From assembly GCA_026120035.1 (NCBI GenBank), contig JALRME010000009.1:1054001-1118000 (forward strand): DNA of 64,000 nucleotides. Reading direction: 5' to 3'. This document shows positions 57,838-64,000 of this stretch, in pieces. Each line of letters opens with the position of its first letter. Position 1 is the stretch's first letter. The notes beneath the pieces were generated by a model. It saw only the letters and a list, made by a program, of their open reading frames with translations, did no database searches and was not told the origin of the DNA. The translations under genes were made by a program, and so were the position numbers. This DNA is from Coleophoma eucalyptorum (Eukaryota > Ascomycota > Leotiomycetes > Helotiales > Dermateaceae).

Positions 57838-59896
57838 CTAATGCTTCAAGTTCTTCAAATGCTTGTGCAGGTGTCTACTCGTGCGAGACTTCTGTACCTC
57901 AGAATCGGCCTCACGCTTGACTCTCATCGCGGTAGCATTGGCAGAGGACGTAAAAACGCTCAAGCTGGCGCTGCCTCCACAGGTCTGGGAAGCGTCACCC
58001 TCACAAGGCATGGCACAAAGAGTATCATCCTGGAGTTCGCTTCCGTTGAGCTCATCTCCACAGAAGCATTGTCCGCCGTACTCAGTGCCTGAGATTGGAT
58101 AGCCCTTGCTGGAGCAGTAGTTGATGCATTTCGTGTTAGTGACTTCATGTTGACCAACGTTAGCGAACTCGATGCCGGACAGGACGCGTTTAGATGTGTT
58201 GTCAGAGTAACAGCCTGTGTAGTCCCACCCAGAAACTGGGGAGGTCACGTTGGAGACAGTGTCGTTGTATGAAGTTGAGGTAGGCGTAGTGACAGGTGCG
58301 CTTGAGGTAGTCACTGGATCGGCCTCACAGTCATCGTCATCATCATCATCGCCAGCATCATCACCAGAATCATCGCCGGTAGTATCAGTGGTCGTTGCAG
58401 TAGCAGATGGAGTTTCTGAGGCGCTGACGTACATGGTGGTGAGGGCAGTTGTTGTGGAAAAGGTGTGGGAGGTAGTAAGGGTGGATGTCGAGTCTGGAGA
58501 GGCTGCATCTGTAGAAGCAACAGGCTTGCTATCAAGCGTTGTCAATGGGGTTTCGGAGCTGGAAGCATCTTGCACCGATGTGGCAGAAGACGAGGCGGGT
58601 TGGGATGCAGCATCTGCGCTGGAGGCAGCAGTCTTAGTCGAACTGGCAGCAGCAGAGGAAGATCCAGCTGACGAGGAACCAGATGACGAGGACCCAGCAC
58701 TTCCCCATCCAGTGACAGGGTTGTTTCCAGGGAGGGCAGCCATAGTTCCCGAAATGGTCTCTGGTACAAGATTTTCAATATTGCAGCTGGTAGATGGGTC
58801 ATTCAAACCACCAATGAGTCCTGGGCACTTGTCCATGCCACTATCTCCAGCATCGCAATTATCGATGATCTGCTGAAGGGTATCGACATCCCATCCGGAG
58901 ATCTATATCGGATTAGCACTTGGGCTCAGAGAGGGGGGGAGGCAGCCTACAAAATCAGCGTGAAGACCATAGCCAGTGGGATCTCCATGAGAAAGGACGA
59001 AGGGCTGGGTGCCTTGTCCAGGTGTCCACTTGTCAGCGAACTTAGGAGTGTTCCAGTAAGTCTCGAAAAACAAATGAGGTGTGTGGATCCAGCCCTCGGG
59101 GCAGTTAGCACGTCCAGAGGCAGTACCCTTGCTGCTAGGGAATTGCATGTTCTCCTTGTAATTGTCCAAACCAGCAGCTGGGTTATAGCAAGATGGGAAG
59201 TGGATATCAGCACGAAGAGGAGAGGCATAGCCATCGCAATTCTGGTCAGGGAAACCAACTCCAGCGCCCTGGTTTCCTGGGTCCTGAATACCAGCACCGT
59301 GCAGTCCGTCACTGCCAACTGGGTAGAGAGGCGAGCTGGTGCTAGCGCGAGGGCAAGTCCATTGAACTGGTTGAATGGTTCCTTCGGCTGGATCAAGAAT
59401 CAATGTTCCGTTGCTGTTGGGTGGTGAACGTAGACTTGGGTTGCCAATGACCATACGGTGGCCTGGTTGAAATGCTTTAATGTCATCGTCGGTTGCCTCG
59501 AAGCTGTGAAAGATTAGCGAGCCATCTGGCCTGGCGACAAGAGTACACCTACAAATAGTAGATATTCATGTAGAACAGCTCTACATTGGTGAATTCCTTG
59601 GTAACTGGGTCTTGAAAGTACAACGATGGGGTCCAGTAGTTGCTCAAATCGTTTTTCACCAAAGATGAAGTACAGTTTGAGCTCAGGAGAGTCGTATCGC
59701 TCATGGTCAGTTCAAAGTTGCTCCCTCCTTGGATGGCGTGAACATGGCCAGATGGGCCGCCGGGGTTGACGATGGGGTCCATACGTCCCATAGTCAATGG
59801 GCCAGTTCCATAAAAGTGGTTAACCGCAAAGGTACGGCTAGATTTGGCGGCGCTGCCGAGGGTGGCCAGCGCCAAGACAACAGTGGTAGATAGCAT
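57838..59896 (-). CDS. Secreted DUF1996 protein with C-terminal WSC domain
   Basis: Three exons: 59896-59553, 59503-58951 and 58902-57838, with introns of 49 and 48 nt; 653 residues. The signal peptide MLSTTVVLALATLGSAAKS precedes a DUF1996 domain that begins FAVNHFYGTGPLTMGRMDPI and contains GGPSGHVHAIQGGS, CPEGWIHTPHLFFETYW and HGDPTGYGLHADF. A long Ser/Ala/Thr-rich region, an acidic (Asp)n cluster and then a WSC domain (GWDYTGCYSDNT ... GGQCFCGDEL ... CEGDASQTCGG) follow; WSC domains bind wall polysaccharide. The C-terminus is basic (HLHKHLKNLKH) without a transmembrane or GPI signal, so the protein is a soluble or wall-bound secreted factor rather than a stress sensor. Confidence 0.93.
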
Positions 59897-62800
59897 GATG
59901 GCGTCAGATGGTATAGATTCTGGTGTCTGAAAGAGGGACGTCGATTGTATGTGGGAAAAGATATCGAGCCGCGAGCTGATTCCTGAAAAGCTGACAAGTG
60001 TAGAAGGAGTGTGGTTGGAAAGGTGATGGCAAAGAGTAACCCGGACTCTTGGAATGAATGAAAATGAAGGAATCCGTATCAACAGATGTGGATGAGGGAG
60101 AGGAGGTTCGCGACAGCGAAGTAAAAGAATGTGGGGTACAGAACGACAGTGGTGGGCAGAAAAAGACAGGAAGGGAGAGGAAACTGGGAATAGGAAGGGT
60201 AGATATAACCTCACATTGAAGAGTCAGCCACAGTGGGTGCGAGAGTCAATGTGTAAATGAAGGTGGAAGCGCGAGTCTGGTAGCGAAGAGGAGTTTTGCT
60301 GCACTGCATTGCACATCTGCACCAGGGCCTGGATTCCGAGGCGGAGAGCTAGAAAGTGAGTGGCAAGCACGCGGTCTGGTCCGGGCGGCGCTAACAGAGA
60401 GAGACAGAGAGAAACCAAGCAGACGAAGATGAAAACCATGAGAATCAAACCCACCAAGACCCATCACCGTCACCAACGCAGCAAGGACGCCTTCATCTAC
60501 CGGCCGCCAAGCAAAGGGCGAGAACTTCCAGGGAAGCATGGCAACAGGGACCTCGAAGCCAAAGATGCAACTAACAAGTCATGGCGAGACGCTGGGCGTT
60601 AGGCTGATCAATTGAGGGCTGAAGGTGGATGATGGTGATAATAATGATGATGGCGGGAGGAATAAGAGCTGGGATGACTTTGAGGGATTTGCCGTGAAGA
60701 CACAGTCCGGGCCCCAAGTAAAATCAAGGCCTGCCAATCTAGAAAGTATGCCATCTCGACTGACGGAGCCACTGGAGTAGGTGTTGTTGCACTTGCAGTT
60801 GACGCTTTTCCCTTTCCTCCCCTTTCTCTGCGCGTTCTCATGTATGGTACCTGACTAACGAGCGGCACAGCGGAAGGACAGAGCCATTGTCTAGCTGCCC
60901 TTAGCTGCATTGGTGCAGTCTTGGGACGAGATGAGCCCTGCCTGGCAAAGGCGCGAGCGTGGGTGTGGCAGTAAAGGGGAAAGCAGTAGTGCAGCAGGCA
61001 GGTACAACACAGCATCGCAGCTCAACGGGGGTCGTGAGTGGATGGATGGTCGGGTTCAGCAGCCCTACAGATCTCGGTGTTCCTCGCAAAGCCATGCCCA
61101 CCTGCCATCCAATCCCCACCGCTGTCGCCGCGCCCCTAGCTGACCCAGGACGAACCAAACCCTCCAACTCCCAATCCCATCGTCGTAAATCGTCCGAAGA
61201 GGAATAATTGATAGGAAAAAGAGCAGGGAGAAAAAAGAAGCTTGAAAATCGTGCCTCATCACATCGACTCACATGCTGTGGCCTCGCCTCCCTTTCTTTG
61301 TCGTTTGTTTGTTTTCTGCCGAGTGGCAGGAATATTGCTGCCTTCGAAACACCCGTCTTTTCTCCTCTTGCTCGGTCAGCATCGCAATCATTGGCAGATA
61401 CCAGGCGCGGATGGGATTTCAGCCTATGACAGCAACTCTGCAGCTGCAAGATGAAAAGCTCAAAAGCCAGCCTAGCAACATCTTCCAGACTTCCCGACCT
61501 GCAGTGTTCAGGTAATCTTACCACTAGATGTAGATGCGACGTCGCTTTGCTTGCTGTACTTGCCCTGTACCCTAGAACCAAGGTACGACCATGTGCGGTC
61601 GGGAGACTGCAGAAACAGGAAATCGGAGAGCGAGGGGGAGAGAGCTCCGAACGCTGACTTATGGCGTAAGACCTTACTGCTTCTTTGTTCGCTGACAAGC
61701 AGTAACTGTGTTGTAGTTGCATTCGAGGACAAGGATATCGGGCAAGACAAGACTCACTACCTCAAACTACTGTATGCAGGATAAACTCAACAAAAAACAA
61801 CAAATCGCTACGGCTGTTGTAATCTAGTAGTCATTTTACACTTTTGTCTCGTGCTCGTGGAATCTTGCTATCCCCTCCTTTCGTGGCAAGGCACCAAAAC
61901 ACCAGCCACAAAAGCCTTAGACAGCATCTCATTCCACCACTTCAAGGACATACCGTCCAGGTTGGTGTCATCAGTTATCATTTCTTCTGGGTGACAATTG
62001 AGAGGACGAGAGATCTGGTGTTTGGCTGGGGAAGGGGCTTATTTCGCGAAATTGAACAGGAGGAAACGAGGCGCTTCCGAGGCGCTCTTAGACTCCTTTC
62101 GTCCATTGACGCTGTTTCGAAACAATAGCGTACCATACTAGGAAACATCACGACAACAGGGAGAGCAGGGCAGGGCAGAACATGACAGAACAGGCAGATG
62201 GGATCAAGGGCTATTTCGTTATTGGACACCTCTGCGATCTCCGAGAGTCTACCACCCTCACCTGAGGGTAATACAAGGACGGATTACAGGGTATATTCTA
62301 GATTCCTCGTTAACATATGCACTACGACGCTGTACGGGGGACGAACCGGAAGGCAACATAGTAAGAGCGGTTCGCACTTTACCCTTGAATCAAACCCCAC
62401 CCGACCGTCGGGATAAGGGTAACGATAAGCTTGATCCCGCCTCTTATTTGCCCCGTACCTGAATTCGATTAAGAAAGTCAAAAGCTGAGACGAGATTAGG
62501 CGAGAGGCGAGAATCTCGGCAACTCGGCGGTGCTTTGATGCGCGCATCGATGGTTATTTACACCTTGATCACAAAAGATCACATTGATGTCGGAGAAAAT
62601 ATTACAACTCGACAGCAATGGGGCTAGAATCAGTGCATGGTCATAAGACATGCGTGGACAATAGAAATAAGAAGAGCCTTATGGAACTTAATCTCAGTAA
62701 TTGCAGCTTGTCTCACGTCGGCGTTGTGTAGGCTACTTTCTTGTCCTTCCGCGCCCTCCTATTACCTCGAAGGCATCATTACACTCTGCATTGGTCGGAC

Positions 62801-64000
62801 CTTTGAGCTGCATCTTACTTATGTTTGTGCAGTGTGCAGTGTGCATAGACATTTATGCAGCACCCATACTTGATTTAGTACTCGCCGATGCATAATCAAG
62901 GGGATTAGGCACAATACTTGGAAGCTAGGCGAGTAAGTGAGTGACAGAGAGTGCATAGTTTCCTTGAATAGTGCTGATACGAACATGGTAGAGCATAGGT
63001 GGAGAATGAAGCACAGAAAGAGAGAGAGAGGGGGGGGACGAGAGATGTTCTGCAGTGATGATGTAGCACTGCTTCACTTTTTCGAGAAAACCTGCTTATT
63101 CTGCGCATTTCCTAAAAACTTCACAAAAGCAAAAAAGAATTAAGTCAACCACCCGTCTCTCCCTCATGTCAGATAAAGAGACTGGAAGATGAAAGAAGAC
63201 GCCACGTTAATTTTCCTCTCAGCTGCAAAGCACATCTATCCAATTTATCTGAAATTTCCCCCATCGCATCTCCTTTCGCATCAGTGGATCTCCGACCCGT
63301 TTATTTTGTCTTGTCTTGAGGATCTACTCATTTTTATTCCCGAGAGATCAATTAAGCTTCATTTTTGGGAGGGGCGCAATATCTAAGAGTTGCAGTCTTA
63401 CCGAGAGATGTTTTCCAACCTCTGCCCCCCTCCCTCCCTCCCTCCCGCGAGTTCGGGATCTTTCTTGGGTTGTAAGAGATAAAGTGTTACCTACATATCA
63501 TGTATAATTAGGGTTAAGATATTTGCAATCATTTCCAAGGAAATGTAGTTAGGTAATGGTGTTATACACGTGACCTGGGCATTTTCTTTAATGGATCAAG
63601 CTATTCTTTTAGGAATCAAGTCAATTACAATACATGAAACTGAAAATTTACTTAATTACAGTCAATTCACCCATCTACTCAACTATCTCTCTCACTCGAG
63701 AGCCGAGACTGCCATGCCACAATTCTTTATGGTCATGTGACATATGGTATGCCCCTGATTTTGTTGCACGTCGCAAAGCAAGCTTAATCGTGAAAGCAAG
63801 TGCAACTTTTGGAAAGCGAGTGTCAGTAATAATAATTTTGGGGAAAAGCGAGTGCACTCTAGAAAATCAACCTCGGGAAATCATTACTTGCAGCCCTTCA
63901 AAGCAACTAAACGGGTATAAACTTATACTTTAATTGGTTCCGATGAAATCATTTACTAAATATCGCCATATTAAAGCCAAACTTTTGAAGAAAACAAGCT
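59897..64000. other. Four-kilobase region without a supportable gene
   Basis: Upstream of the DUF1996/WSC gene to the window end. The longest frame (60901-61722, minus, 273 codons) is Cys/Ser/Arg-rich, lacks any domain and is overlapped by other frames. Simple sequence includes a GA run merging into G8 near 63019-63038 and a CCCT array at about 63425-63446. Two long polypurine/polypyrimidine stretches and a 17-base repeat copy at 63759 are present. It may be an extended promoter or carry a non-coding RNA. Confidence 0.5.
63425..63446. repeat. CCCT simple-sequence array
   Basis: Five consecutive ccct-type units after a C6 run; low-complexity sequence in non-coding DNA. Confidence 0.8.

Noticed and set aside
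60901..61722. 273-codon open frame on the minus strand
   Set aside because: Composition is Cys/Ser/Arg-rich without domain or conserved pattern, and several equally long frames overlap it on both strands.

Overview
The window is 64 kb of nuclear DNA from a filamentous ascomycete (Pezizomycotina). The genes carry many short introns (mostly 40-120 nt, GT..AG), and intron-free bacterial-style operons are absent. The families present are typical of moulds: Zn2Cys6 transcription factors, a GPI-anchored cupredoxin, a DUF1996/WSC wall protein, an FSH-type hydrolase and a MINDY deubiquitinase. A class such as Leotiomycetes is my guess from general protein character, not a demonstrated assignment. Both strands are used and genes are separated by 0.2-4 kb of non-coding DNA.

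Layout. 0-6 kb: a PHD-finger protein cut by the left edge, then an 870-aa nuclear protein whose C-terminus resembles the AFF4/Ebp1 scaffold of elongation complexes. 6-11.5 kb: a 731-aa Zn2Cys6 regulator, a small NAD(P)-binding protein and about 1.7 kb of empty AT-rich DNA. 11.5-18.4 kb: convergent Arp2/3 subunit 3 and TRM6, then a MINDY deubiquitinase with a C-terminal CaaX box and an intron-containing tRNA-Lys(CUU). 20-25 kb: ORC5 divergent from a 402-aa Zn2Cys6 regulator, then a GPI-anchored cupredoxin with a full type-1 copper ligand set. 27.5-37.9 kb: a proline-rich protein with an acidic tail, an eight-exon MFS transporter, a prolyl iminopeptidase, a GH16-like protein without a signal peptide and a secreted M24 peptidase, with a 103-bp inverted-repeat element in between. 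39-43.4 kb: a small Ser/Ala-rich GPI protein and a hybrid C2H2 + Zn2Cys6 regulator. 44.6-52 kb: an SR-rich nuclear protein whose 1.1 kb first intron holds a long open frame, an SLC35/Sly41-type transporter and SF3B2/Cus1. 52.6-60 kb: an FSH-type hydrolase, an unrecognised 598-aa protein and the DUF1996/WSC protein. 60-64 kb: no gene I can support.

The genes do not form an evident pathway or secondary-metabolite cluster. They are housekeeping genes (replication, tRNA modification, splicing, actin, transcription) mixed with regulators and secreted or wall proteins. Exon boundaries were deduced by hand from splice signals and reading frame; all joins stated keep frame, but none was checked against RNA data. 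The most unusual feature is the long same-strand open frame lying inside the long intron of the SR-rich gene.
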